From a virus, in the IMG/VR virus record IMGVR_UViG_3300038301_000151, positions 1 to 27,776 of that record: DNA of 27,776 nt. One strand, 5' to 3'. This document shows, in pieces, positions 1-7,743 of the stretch; position 1 is the first letter of the stretch; each line of letters begins with the position of its first letter. Position numbers and translations under genes: made by a program. The notes beneath the pieces were generated by a model. It was not told the DNA's origin and did not search any database. It saw only the letters and a list, made by a program, of their open reading frames with translations.

Positions 1-74
1 TCACGCAAGGATAGCTTAAACTTCCTGCGTTTCAACTGGTTATAATTTTCTAACAGGGCGTAGTAATATTCCAT
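1..74 (-). CDS. Start of a gene cut by the left edge, unknown function
   Basis: An open frame starts at ATG (72-74) and stays open for 24 codons to the left edge. It begins MEYYYALLENYNQLKRRK, a tyrosine-rich start followed by basic residues, and looks like a soluble, possibly helical protein. It follows the tail tube gene in the same direction, where T4 has the portal gene 20, but the visible residues do not resemble the gp20 N-terminus. There is no good Shine-Dalgarno sequence. The start lies only about 12 nt after the hairpin at 87-124, and a TATAAT-like string lies just before it. Only the N-terminus is visible, so the function is not assignable and the gene itself is probable rather than certain. 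Confidence 0.5.
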   Translation of the reverse strand, partial: MEYYYALLENYNQLKRRKFKLSLR

Positions 75-86
75 AGTCTATTATAG

Positions 87-124
87 AGAAAGCCCAACCC
101 AGAGGATTCTAGGCTGGGCTTTCT
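87..124 (-). terminator. Hairpin after the tail tube gene, probable intrinsic terminator
   Basis: Arms AGAAAGCCCA (87-96) and TGGGCTTTCT (115-124) pair perfectly over 10 bp. The pairing can continue inward (98-99 with 112-113 and 101-103 with 108-110), leaving a 4-nt loop. It lies 43 nt beyond the tube stop codon. The sequence after the stem on the minus strand is U-rich but interrupted (TTTCTCTATAAT), so termination may be partial. It could also be an RNA-processing or stability hairpin between the tube gene and the next gene. Confidence 0.65.
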
Positions 125-167
125 ATCCGATTAATTTGTGTTACTTAGAAACGAGGCCGCTTGATGA

Positions 168-803
168 TCAAGTCGTGTAGCTGACATGCTCCATGAAATC
201 ATAGCGGAACACAACCTCAATTGTGTGGAAATCATTGGTAGAGTAGTTAAACTCAGCAGTCTTCCAACTCTTAGGATACACACCGAAGAGGCGAGTTTCC
301 ATTAAGGGTTGCCCATGTGCATCCAAAGAGACAATGGTTGCTCGTTGAGCTTTCCACCCAGTCCTAGGTGGTTTATCGGCGCTGTTGGCATTGAACTTAC
401 CGCTCATTGGATCATAGATTGAAGAGAACCAATTCCATAAGGTATTAGCTATCTGGGGCTGATAAAGGTTATCAAAGGTCACAGTAAGTTCTTCGGGAGA
501 AGCTTTACCGGGATAGAAAACCTTATCATTTACACGGTGAACTTCAATGTCTTCCGTGGAAAAGCCCGCTGCGGTTACTTGCTTACAAGCTAAAGTCAAT
601 TTTTCGTGACCACCAGGGGCAGGAGGCCCCACCCCTCCTGGTGCATCAGCCCCACCTGGGATGACGAGGTGCATCTCAAATTGATACGCTCTTACAGAAT
701 CCAAACCCTCTGAGATGACGGGTAAACCTCCCTCAAAGTTGTTTGATCTGTTTGCCGTAGGGTTATCTGTGTTATAATACGGTGTATTTAGTAAATTTGC
801 CAT
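168..803 (-). CDS. gp19: Tail tube protein, T4 gp19-like
   Basis: This 211-aa protein is the expected building block of the inner tail tube, which stacks as hexameric rings inside the sheath and carries DNA during ejection. Residues 33-48 (beginning GLDSVRAYQFEM) and the C-terminal stretch ending FHTIEVVFRYDFMEHV match the usual gp19-type tube fold, and the length is near the 160-215 aa of the family. The position directly after the sheath gene is the classical sheath-tube order. A glycine/proline-rich insertion at residues about 49-66 sits in what should be a beta-hairpin loop and is unusual. The start is set by AGGAGA about 8 nt before the ATG. A hairpin (87-124) follows the stop. Confidence 0.88.
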   Translation of the reverse strand: MANLLNTPYYNTDNPTANRSNNFEGGLPVISEGLDSVRAYQFEMHLVIPGGADAPGGVGPPAPGGHEKLTLACKQVTAAGFSTEDIEVHRVNDKVFYPGKASPEELTVTFDNLYQPQIANTLWNWFSSIYDPMSGKFNANSADKPPRTGWKAQRATIVSLDAHGQPLMETRLFGVYPKSWKTAEFNYSTNDFHTIEVVFRYDFMEHVSYTT

Positions 804-819
804 AGTTAAATTCTCCTAA

Positions 820-2979
820 TTAAAAGGTTGCTGATTGACTAGTTAAGTTGAGTTCGAAGACCACCATTTCGGCTGTCTTTGTTGGTTTGATCATTACCGT
901 GCACCACATCTCGTTGCGATCAACTCGCACGGGAGTATTAGTACTAGCGTCACACACAGCCTTAAATTGTGTAATACCCCTACGGTTTGCAATATCATCT
1001 AACATGGGATTGATAAGATCAGTAACCCTCTGCCAAGTAATTGGATCATTGGGTTCGAAGACCAGTCTCTGGGTTGAAGCCAAGATTTGCTTCTTAATGT
1101 AGATCATCATGCGTCTCACATTGATTCGGTCAAGAGCCGATGGTTGACGCTGAGTAGTACGCTGCCCGAAGATAGCAATTCCATTCTGAGGGAAGTTCAC
1201 AACTGGGTTGAGGACATTTCCACCAGAGTACATCGAGTCACGATCACCTTGGTTAAGAACAACTTCTACATCCGTTGGCTTCGTTAAGCGACCACGAACA
1301 AACCCCGCAGGAGCAAACCAAGGATCAGAAACATTATCCGTTACACCGATCTGACGGGCACCATAAATTTCAGGTGCAAGCCAACGGTCCTTACCATCAA
1401 AGACTTGGAAGACTTTCAACCAAGGCCAGTAGAGAGCAGCATAGGAGCTATTAATCGCTGAGGATCGTTTCGTATCGAAACCATTACTCCATGCTATTGC
1501 GTCCCCTGTTCTACCTACATTGAAAGGAGGGGAGAGAAGAGCAAGGAAGTCTGTACTTCTTTCAGCCACAGTAATTAGGGCGTTCTGAATTTGCTGTGAA
1601 TCACCCACTCCGACTCCTGGAGCTAAGGCAACCGAGATGTTAAGAACGGGATCATCCAAAGCCTCGATTCCAGTCTTTCCACCTTGCGCTGTAACCTCTC
1701 CAATAACGGTAGTGTTAACATCGGCTTGGAGAACGGGTTGTCCGTTAGTTCCCCCAGCCAAGTTGTAAGTACCTTGTACAAGCTTCAAGAATCTAGGGTT
1801 AGCCGTAGAGTTCGAAGGAATGTCTCCCTGTTTTCCAGTATGGGATCCAGCAACTAGACTGTCTAGAGGCTTAGTAAAGTTTTCAAGAGCAGTTACTGCT
1901 ACAGTATCGTCATATTCTCCAGTAGCAAAGTTAGCTGTAATAAGATCGGAAGTCTTACCATCAAAGGTGGTTCCAATTAGATCTTCAAGGAAGGCTCCAG
2001 AGAGCAGCCCTGCTTTAAACTGATCAGTTGCCTGACCTAAATCATTAATTTGTTCAATACTAGCTGTTCCACCGTTCCTAGCTACTTCAAAGGAGACACC
2101 ACTTGTACTGCCGTCTGCTACTGAGCCAGCCACATAACCCGCTCCAGGGTAAAGGCTTTTAACCAAGTAGGAAACCTCGGTACTAAGCATAGTAGTTCCA
2201 GAAGCCGTAATTTGCTTATTAGCAACCCCTGATGCTCCCAGTTGGTCAATCGCAGCAAGCCCACTACAATTCACCCAAAGATCACCATCATTTAGAACTT
2301 CCATCTTAACACCGAGGGTAGCTAAGTTACCAGCAGCACCGCAGCCTACGAGGAAGGAAGAAGCGTTAGCACTATTCTGGTCGGAGAACGCTCCAATATT
2401 ATCTGTATCAAGTTCTCCTCCTAGGACCTTCTTAAGACCTAGACCAGTATTGGCCCCTTCAGTAGAAGATAAAGTAATAGTTCCCTTGGGAATAGTAAAT
2501 ACCTTGGCATTAACTACCTTAGCCCGAAGTTGATCATAAGCAGTAATAGTAAACCGTACTGAAGAAGTTCCTAGGTCTGCGCTTCCAATTGAGGACATAC
2601 CAAGATCGGTAGAAACAATCTTAATAGGATTAGCATGAGTACCACTTACGATAATAGCGGGACACCCTCCAATATTAACGGCTGCGGAGGCTTCTAAAGC
2701 CCCCGAAGCGCAGCGGATAAACCGCATGGAGTTCGTTGCTTCTAAAATTTCCAAAGCCCCTTCAAGAGCTTGGCCCTTAATAGCCTCTGAAGGCTCTCCA
2801 AACTCTAGAATGAGTTGAGCAGGGCTTGTAATTAAAGTTGCTTTTTTGTTATTAAGACCAGCTATAGGACCGCGACTTGCGAAACCTACGATCCCAACAA
2901 CAGATGAATTAAGGGTGGGGGAATAATCCGATACATCTTTTTCAATGACATATACACCGGGACTTACGAAATTTGGCAT
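820..2979 (-). CDS. gp18: Contractile tail sheath protein, T4 gp18-like
   Basis: This 719-aa protein forms the contractile sheath around the tube. The N-terminus MPNFVSPGVYVIEKD is the signature start of phage sheath proteins and contributes to the inter-subunit arm. The conserved C-terminal domain is recognisable from about residue 615 (INVRRMMIYIKKQI) to the end, including RGITQFKAVCD and a final FELNLTSQ strand. The middle (about residues 90-420) is variable, rich in Gly, Ser, Thr and Ala, and should form the surface-exposed domains. The length is slightly greater than T4 gp18 (659 aa). AGGAGA stands 7 nt before the ATG. It lies between the 58-aa gene and the tube gene, 16 nt from the tube. 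Confidence 0.95.
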   Translation of the reverse strand: MPNFVSPGVYVIEKDVSDYSPTLNSSVVGIVGFASRGPIAGLNNKKATLITSPAQLILEFGEPSEAIKGQALEGALEILEATNSMRFIRCASGALEASAAVNIGGCPAIIVSGTHANPIKIVSTDLGMSSIGSADLGTSSVRFTITAYDQLRAKVVNAKVFTIPKGTITLSSTEGANTGLGLKKVLGGELDTDNIGAFSDQNSANASSFLVGCGAAGNLATLGVKMEVLNDGDLWVNCSGLAAIDQLGASGVANKQITASGTTMLSTEVSYLVKSLYPGAGYVAGSVADGSTSGVSFEVARNGGTASIEQINDLGQATDQFKAGLLSGAFLEDLIGTTFDGKTSDLITANFATGEYDDTVAVTALENFTKPLDSLVAGSHTGKQGDIPSNSTANPRFLKLVQGTYNLAGGTNGQPVLQADVNTTVIGEVTAQGGKTGIEALDDPVLNISVALAPGVGVGDSQQIQNALITVAERSTDFLALLSPPFNVGRTGDAIAWSNGFDTKRSSAINSSYAALYWPWLKVFQVFDGKDRWLAPEIYGARQIGVTDNVSDPWFAPAGFVRGRLTKPTDVEVVLNQGDRDSMYSGGNVLNPVVNFPQNGIAIFGQRTTQRQPSALDRINVRRMMIYIKKQILASTQRLVFEPNDPITWQRVTDLINPMLDDIANRRGITQFKAVCDASTNTPVRVDRNEMWCTVMIKPTKTAEMVVFELNLTSQSATF

Positions 2980-2998
2980 TTAAATTCTCCTGTTATTT

Positions 2999-3175
2999 CT
3001 ATGCGTTTTTGATAGTAATTAGCTTTCGTTGTTGATAACGAATGCAATAATCTGTGAGATAGGAAGCGGGTACAGTAATAGACTGTCTAGGCTCAAGGTA
3101 GTAATCTTTTATACCCTTTTCGGTCCTTAGAGGCAAACTCCAACTTTGTAAACTGACATTGGTAATCTTCTTCAT
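2999..3175 (-). CDS. Small conserved-type phage protein (58 aa), unknown role
   Basis: This short protein begins MKKITNVSLQSWSLPL and contains LEPRQSITVPASYLTD, ending in a basic RKLITIKNA. A beta-rich start, a 'LxPxxSxxVP' centre and a short basic C-terminus form a pattern I associate with tiny proteins encoded next to neck or sheath genes of many myoviruses; that is recollection, not a database result. The frame can be extended by 8 codons to a TTG at 3199, but AAGGAGA five to six nt before the ATG at 3175 makes the shorter form the likely product. It lies between the gp15-like gene and the sheath gene, so a role in the tail or neck is an inference from position. Confidence 0.72.
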   Translation of the reverse strand: MKKITNVSLQSWSLPLRTEKGIKDYYLEPRQSITVPASYLTDYCIRYQQRKLITIKNA

Positions 3176-3181
3176 AGTGTC

Positions 3182-3188
3182 TCTCCTT
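3182..3188 (-). promoter_or_regulatory. Ribosome binding site deciding the 58-aa gene start
   Basis: AAGGAGA on the minus strand, followed by GACACT and ATG at 3175. It lies inside the longer reading frame and rules in favour of the internal ATG over the upstream TTG. Confidence 0.75.
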
Positions 3189-3227
3189 AGTATATACAAG
3201 TTTCGATGGGGTTTTTGTCCATTTTTT

Positions 3228-3953
3228 TTAGTATAATGTAGTGTCTACATTAAACTCTTCAATTTCCCCTGTAGAGGTGATTAAAAATTTAGGATTAGGT
3301 ATATAAGCTTCCACTTTTATCTTAAAACTTCTCCTAATAATCCTTTCCTGCCTATCAGAAGTTTCGAGGGTGGAGTTATCCACCTCTTGATCAATAAAAG
3401 ATAACGCAGTATTCGTATAGCTGTTTTCTATTACTAAGTCGGGGTTGAACATTAAACGAATTTGCTCTACCAACTGGTCTAGATTACTCTTGTACTTAGC
3501 CCAGATGTTTATCCCATACTCAATGTCCACAGCCCGTGGAGCTATGCTTAGAACCCTAAAAGCCCTCTTCTTTTCATCACTCCACCAGCTTTCTGAAACA
3601 ACATTAATAGAGGTTCGTCGCCTATTGTCTGAGTTCTGAGAAGAATCTTGATTAATGGAGATAATGGGTAGAATAATGTTATTCTCCTGCTTCAATTTTC
3701 CAATAGTTCTTTCAGGATTAGCGTGAATACACTTGACCCCTAACACCTCGTTCTCTGAGTTGATATACTTAAGTGTATTAAGTTTTCCTATTAAGAATCT
3801 AAGAGATTCCCTATAGAAAAGGGGGATATTATTCTTCTGTTGGGTTCTTCGCGCAATTTTATCTCTAGCCCAAACAAAAGCCTGAATGTTTTGAGAGGTA
3901 TTAGGAAAGGTTGCCTTAGAAGCAGTTTCTATTTGATTAATTTTATAGGTCAT
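3228..3953 (-). CDS. gp15: Tail completion / sheath-terminator protein, T4 gp15-like
   Basis: This 241-aa protein matches the pattern of the T4 gp15 family, which caps the tail at its head-proximal end and joins it to the neck. The diagnostic stretch is residues 145-172, with YGINIWAKYKSNLDQL then VEQIRLMFNPDL. The family carries here a beta strand followed by a helix that polls neighbouring subunits and an 'FxPxL' turn. Upstream, residues 93-99 (IILPIIS) and an arginine-rich loop (111-113) fit the same fold. The start ATG overlaps the last 11 nt of the gp14-like gene and is preceded by AGAGGAG. The gene order 13-14-15-like then sheath agrees with the assignment. Confidence 0.75.
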   Translation of the reverse strand: MTYKINQIETASKATFPNTSQNIQAFVWARDKIARRTQQKNNIPLFYRESLRFLIGKLNTLKYINSENEVLGVKCIHANPERTIGKLKQENNIILPIISINQDSSQNSDNRRRTSINVVSESWWSDEKKRAFRVLSIAPRAVDIEYGINIWAKYKSNLDQLVEQIRLMFNPDLVIENSYTNTALSFIDQEVDNSTLETSDRQERIIRRSFKIKVEAYIPNPKFLITSTGEIEEFNVDTTLY

Positions 3954-4542
3954 CGTATTTCTCCTCTAAAGTTTGAACGGTTCCCACCATTCCAGGTGCC
4001 TCTGAGGTCTTAGTAAGAGGAACATCCTGCACATCTGCGGAGTCTCGTAGGAGTTTAGCTGCACAAACTAAGTGGTATACACCATAGATTTCAAAACTAT
4101 CTTCCTGTACTTCAATGATTTCATACCTCTGATTTTGGAAACGAGGCTCTAATACATCTCCAGGTTTTAAATGTCCCTTAATACGCTGCTCCATGTAGGT
4201 CTTATTAAAAACAAATAGCTGATCGTTAGCTAATTCTATTCCAAATTGACCCAAATTTTCCTCTAATACCTTAGGCTCGTAGTGACCATAAACTAAAACA
4301 GGAGTCTTAGAGACGGGCTTATTTCGTGCTTCCATATACACCTCATCATACTGATCCTCTCCCTGCAAGTACTGGTAATATAGAATTTCCGATCCACTAA
4401 TCTTAATCATTTCATCATCTACAATATTAAATAGATTAATGTCAGGGTTAGTGGGATCAAAGAAATTTAATCTACCATCCATTTCCTCTAGCTCAGGAAT
4501 AGGAGGGGGTGTTACCCCTACTTTGAAGTTATCTTGTTTCAT
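3943..4542 (-). CDS. gp14: Neck / head-closure protein, T4 gp14-like
   Basis: This 199-aa protein is probably a head-to-tail connector component that closes the filled head. Residues 46-62 (IKISGSEILYYQYL) and 65-75 (YDEVYMEARNK) follow the 'hydrophobic-x-G-x-E-hydrophobic-YY ... D-hydrophobic-Y-x-E' pattern typical of T4-type neck gp14 proteins. A later GHLKPGDVLEP (123-133) and RYEIIEVQ (139-146) suggest a small beta-barrel. The N-terminus is proline-rich and acidic. The start overlaps the previous stop codon (TAATG) and has no Shine-Dalgarno sequence, implying translational coupling to the gp13-like gene. The assignment is family-level and supported by its neighbours. Confidence 0.7.
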   Translation of the reverse strand: MKQDNFKVGVTPPPIPELEEMDGRLNFFDPTNPDINLFNIVDDEMIKISGSEILYYQYLQGEDQYDEVYMEARNKPVSKTPVLVYGHYEPKVLEENLGQFGIELANDQLFVFNKTYMEQRIKGHLKPGDVLEPRFQNQRYEIIEVQEDSFEIYGVYHLVCAAKLLRDSADVQDVPLTKTSEAPGMVGTVQTLEEKYDDL

Positions 4543-5420
4543 TAGTATGTTGAGAAGCGGGGTGGTTCTTCGAACTCATCAAGGAGCCGCTTAATTAGTT
4601 TTTCTTTTCCCTCTGCACTTTCCTTAACCAGGGCTTCCCCATTTAGCCTAGCTCCTCCTCCAGGTGAAGGTACTGTTTGATATTTACCTCTGATCTGACC
4701 CAAGGCTCCCTTCGCACAGGCTAACGCATACTGCTGTAGCCAATTCCTGTAAGCGGGGTGGAGAGTGTTAGAATTTAACGCCCTGTATACTACAATAACT
4801 GTTTGAGGAGTCACTACAGGTCTAGGAACAATGTGTAAGAATTGGTTATCTAATACACTAAACGCACCCTCTTGACCTAGAATCTTTCTAGTCATCTCTA
4901 AGTTCTGTTGCAAGAGATAAAAATCTCCTACCCCAAAATTTTGGAAGAGATAATTGTCTTGAAAGTATTTAATGAAAAAGTCAAATTCTAGAGTCCCTGC
5001 TTGGGACTGGACAGAAAGCAGGGTCTTTTTATAAACCACATACTCTAAGTTGTTTAGGATGTAGGGAGGGAGTTGGTAGGTACTTATCCCAGCCGAAGCA
5101 TCAAAGGTAACAAATTGTTGAGCGAATAAGGGGGCGTGGTTATACATCGTACCCACGGCTTCATCAATACAAGTTTTAAGTTGAAAAGGCGTAAGCTCTA
5201 CTCGTACAACGGGATGTCCTAACTGAGCTAAAATATAATCTTTTATTGTCTCGTCAAAATGAGTCCACTCTACTCCATCTTTATAAGTAGTGGCATTTAA
5301 AGTTTCATAGTTAATCTCATTCTTAGCGAATGCACCATCAGCCTTTCCATCCAGAACAGATTGTCCTGCATATCTACTAAAACTATTTCCCCATGCCGCT
5401 AATTTCGGTACTACTGCCAT
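4542..5420 (-). CDS. gp13: Neck protein, T4 gp13-like
   Basis: This 292-aa protein carries the C-terminal helix pattern seen in T4-type neck proteins. Residues 231-247 read YALACAKGALGQIRGKY, followed by a glycine/proline turn (250-256) and an acidic-basic helix with ESAEGKEKLIKRLLDE. The middle (residues 100-215) is rich in beta strands and aromatics. In T4, gp13 and gp14 complete the packaged head before tail joining; the same role is inferred here. It is the first gene after the capsid terminator, with an AGAGGAA binding site about 10 nt before the ATG. A separate promoter in the 5421-5479 gap is therefore likely if termination is efficient. Confidence 0.7.
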   Translation of the reverse strand: MAVVPKLAAWGNSFSRYAGQSVLDGKADGAFAKNEINYETLNATTYKDGVEWTHFDETIKDYILAQLGHPVVRVELTPFQLKTCIDEAVGTMYNHAPLFAQQFVTFDASAGISTYQLPPYILNNLEYVVYKKTLLSVQSQAGTLEFDFFIKYFQDNYLFQNFGVGDFYLLQQNLEMTRKILGQEGAFSVLDNQFLHIVPRPVVTPQTVIVVYRALNSNTLHPAYRNWLQQYALACAKGALGQIRGKYQTVPSPGGGARLNGEALVKESAEGKEKLIKRLLDEFEEPPRFSTY

Positions 5421-5445
5421 TATTTAGATTCCTCTGTGCTTTGAG

Positions 5446-5469
5446 TCTAGATCTAATTAGACCTCTAGA
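5446..5469. other. Nested palindrome between capsid terminator and neck genes
   Basis: A perfect 10-bp palindrome TCTAATTAGA (5452-5461) is flanked by two TCTAGA palindromes (5446-5451 and 5464-5469), with only CC breaking overall symmetry. It lies upstream of the gp13-like gene, beyond the terminator. It could be an operator, part of a promoter, or a weak hairpin in the mRNA leader. No function is established. Confidence 0.45.
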
Positions 5470-5479
5470 ATATATAGGT

Positions 5480-5517
5480 AAAAAAGAAGGGCGGGGAAAC
5501 TTAATTTCCCCGCCCTT
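5480..5517 (-). terminator. Strong intrinsic terminator after the capsid gene
   Basis: Minus-strand RNA from 5517 to 5487 forms a perfect 13-bp stem (AAGGGCGGGGAAA pairing with TTTCCCCGCCCTT) with a 5-nt loop. It is followed at once by CTTTTTT (5486-5480). The stem is GC-rich in an AT-rich region, and it starts 26 nt past the capsid stop codon. It should end or attenuate transcripts from the head genes and stabilise the 3' end of the capsid message. Confidence 0.93.
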
Positions 5518-5543
5518 ATTACAGTCCTAACAAGAGTTAGTTA

Positions 5544-7067
5544 TCAGGCACTAACTTTGTTACCCGTCACCTTGTTGTATGGTGGGAACAGGAAGTCAGT
5601 GGTTGCTCCGACGAGTCGAATGATCCGATAGAATCGTGACTCAGGAGTAACCGCTGCCTTACCGTAACGGGTGAGAATTCCCTTCCTTGGTTGGAAGGTC
5701 TCGGGATCGGTGATGGTTGGTAGCTGCTGGAGAGGGATGTAGGGGCAATAAACATACCCTGCATCCATAGGACCAGTGCCCTTATAACCAATCATGATCT
5801 CGTCTTCTGGGTACATAGGATCAACATAGAGATCATACTTACCAGCAAACTTACCCTTATACTCGATGGAGTTAGCGGTAATGTTGGTAGGACGATCACT
5901 AGGAGCTAACCCACCCTCAAGCTTCGCAGCCGATTCCAGCATAGAAGCGATAATGGGTGATGTTACCATCCAAGTACCAGGACCACGGAAAGTGGTACGG
6001 TAGATGTCGTTTGAAGCGAAGTTAATCGCTGCAAGCAGGTTCGCATACACCATGCCAACATGCTGAGGAGCAAAGTTGTTGGTGTTGTTATCCATAAACA
6101 TCTTCTTAAGGTCTACGAGGTAAACATTGCTGTTAGAACCAGAAGTGTTAACTGGTGCGTTAGCAAAATCGTAGAGATAAGAGCCGGGAGTAAAGCCCTC
6201 AATGCCCGTACCAGATGCTGGAGTATGAAGAGTACCAGTCTGCTTGAAGTCGTTTGAGTTCGCGTTATCAAGCGCACTACGGTTCCAACCAGTTAGGCCA
6301 TCAGGATCGTAAGCGATCATGCGAAGGTCTTCAACCAATTCACGGTCGATCTCAAGGGTAAGTTCCTTGGAAAGAAGGTCTGTAAGTTCACCTTCTAGAT
6401 CAATGTTGTGATAAGCACGAAGATCTTGTGCAGCCTCAAGCGTCCAGAGTGAGCGCATCTTGCGAGTACGCGCAACAACTGGTTGCTGCTCGATGTGCAT
6501 GTTGATCTCAGGGATCTCTTCGCCCGAAAGAGCTTCACCAGCACTTACGCTGTAGCCAAGGATCGTATCCTTGTCAGGCCAAGAAGCAATAAAGCCTCCC
6601 ATCGTGGTTGATACGGAACCAGTAGCATCATTAAGGATGCTGGACATGTAAACAGTTCCAGTACCATCAATGTTTGCGCCAGTAAAGTTAGGCGTTGCCG
6701 TCTTGCCAGCGTATGTCAGGTTGTACTTGCTGTAAATAGTTTCAGCAGAACCTTTGAATACACGGTCGTTGCCTAGGTAGAAGATCTGCGAAACAGGTCC
6801 ACCCATAGGCTGTACGCCAACAATATTGTTGGCAATGAGTTGTGGAAATACGCGACGAACGAGGGGAAATGCAAACTTCTGGAAAGTTCCAAGCTTACCA
6901 ACCGTAGTTGGACTGCCAGCCTCGTCCATGCGGTCATGATTTTCCGCAATGATGGACTTGGCTTGGTTTTCAAGCAATTGTGCCGTTACACGCTTGGTGT
7001 AATCGTTGTTAATCCCCTCTAGCACGGGTCCCCACTTAGTTAAGATTTCTGAATTTTCTTGTAACAT
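5544..7067 (-). CDS. gp23: Major capsid protein, T4 gp23-like
   Basis: This 507-aa precursor should form the capsid hexamers (HK97 fold). The N-terminus has the gp23-type pattern KWGPVLEGI (11-19) and TKRVTAQLLENQ (24-35). Residues 69-88 (LVRRVFPQLIANNIVGVQPM) and 203-223 (KMRSLWTLEAAQDLRAYHNI) are the most recognisable blocks shared with T4 and marine T4-like phages. The C-terminal region has YGKAAVTPESRFYRII. IAE at residues 40-42 fits the (I/L)-x-E rule of T4 prohead protease, predicting removal of an N-terminal piece of about 42 residues. The length is close to T4 gp23 (521 aa). AAGGA precedes the ATG. It follows the scaffold gene and ends at a strong terminator. Confidence 0.95.
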   Translation of the reverse strand: MLQENSEILTKWGPVLEGINNDYTKRVTAQLLENQAKSIIAENHDRMDEAGSPTTVGKLGTFQKFAFPLVRRVFPQLIANNIVGVQPMGGPVSQIFYLGNDRVFKGSAETIYSKYNLTYAGKTATPNFTGANIDGTGTVYMSSILNDATGSVSTTMGGFIASWPDKDTILGYSVSAGEALSGEEIPEINMHIEQQPVVARTRKMRSLWTLEAAQDLRAYHNIDLEGELTDLLSKELTLEIDRELVEDLRMIAYDPDGLTGWNRSALDNANSNDFKQTGTLHTPASGTGIEGFTPGSYLYDFANAPVNTSGSNSNVYLVDLKKMFMDNNTNNFAPQHVGMVYANLLAAINFASNDIYRTTFRGPGTWMVTSPIIASMLESAAKLEGGLAPSDRPTNITANSIEYKGKFAGKYDLYVDPMYPEDEIMIGYKGTGPMDAGYVYCPYIPLQQLPTITDPETFQPRKGILTRYGKAAVTPESRFYRIIRLVGATTDFLFPPYNKVTGNKVSA

Positions 7068-7081
7068 AGTGTTTTTCCTTA

Positions 7082-7720
7082 CTAAAGATTAGATTGAGGC
7101 ATGAACTTCATAACCTCGGGGGTTAAGAGGTCATTAAGTTCCTGGGGTACAGGGGTTCTTGCCTCCTTTTTGTCAACATCTTCTTTGATGATAACTGCTT
7201 TTTCTGAAGACTTAAATGGCTTTTCCTTAGATTCCTCTAATATATCGACTGCCTCTAAGAGTGTCGCCTTATCTTCTTCAAGCTTGTCAACTTTCTGAGT
7301 AAGAGCATTGATTGAAGTATTCATCTTTTCGGTTTCCTCAAAGGATTTCCTTAATTCATCCGTTAAAATATCTACTTCAGCCTCATACTCTTTCTGCTCT
7401 TGAACGAGGTCAGAAATTACATTATCTTCATCGCCCTTCTTCAATTCCAAAGCCATAAGTGTCTTCACAGATTCAAAAAGCGATGCATTTCGCATCGTTT
7501 CGTTCTCCTCTTGAAGCTCTCTTACAGCTTGGTCCTTTAATTCATCAACTCGGGACCTAATAAAACCTTTTACTTTTGCTTCTAGAGCAGAAGTTTTTTC
7601 GTCTACTTGTTCCGAAATGACGGTATTCACTAAGTTAGCAATCTCAGTAACTGCTGCTTCTGAAAGACCTTCAGGCAACAATTCTGCGATTGGTAATGTT
7701 TGTTCAATTTTTGATTTCAT
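7082..7720 (-). CDS. gp22: Prohead scaffold (core) protein, T4 gp22-like
   Basis: This 212-aa, highly charged and mostly helical protein has long heptad-like stretches (about residues 45-85 and 100-160, for example ALTQKVDKLEEDKATLL). This fits an internal scaffold that shapes the prohead and is then destroyed. Several (I/L)-x-E strings near the N-terminus (IAE 11-13, LPE 15-17, LSE 18-20) suit degradation by the neighbouring protease. It sits between the protease and capsid genes, exactly as gene 22 does in T4. The frame extends upstream to GTG at 7741, but GGAGG (7728-7732) is well placed for the ATG at 7720, which I use. Sequence similarity to gp22 is weak; the call is mainly architecture and position. 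Confidence 0.82.
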   Translation of the reverse strand: MKSKIEQTLPIAELLPEGLSEAAVTEIANLVNTVISEQVDEKTSALEAKVKGFIRSRVDELKDQAVRELQEENETMRNASLFESVKTLMALELKKGDEDNVISDLVQEQKEYEAEVDILTDELRKSFEETEKMNTSINALTQKVDKLEEDKATLLEAVDILEESKEKPFKSSEKAVIIKEDVDKKEARTPVPQELNDLLTPEVMKFMPQSNL

Positions 7721-7727
7721 AGCGTAA

Positions 7728-7732
7728 CCTCC
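7728..7732 (-). promoter_or_regulatory. Ribosome binding site deciding the scaffold start
   Basis: GGAGG on the minus strand with a 7-nt spacer to ATG at 7720. It would be inside the coding region if translation began at the upstream GTG (7741) or ATG (7738), so the shorter protein is favoured. Confidence 0.75.
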
Positions 7733-7743
7733 AGCCATCACAA

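Noticed and set aside
3176-3199. Longer version of the 58-aa protein starting at TTG (3199)
   Set aside because: A strong AAGGAGA site lies within that extension and fits the ATG at 3175.
5567-7022. Alternative open frames on both strands inside the capsid gene
   Set aside because: They overlap a clearly identified gp23-like gene completely and show no family resemblance or translation signals.
7721-7741. Longer version of the scaffold protein starting at GTG (7741) or ATG (7738)
   Set aside because: GGAGG lies within the extension at the proper distance from the ATG at 7720.
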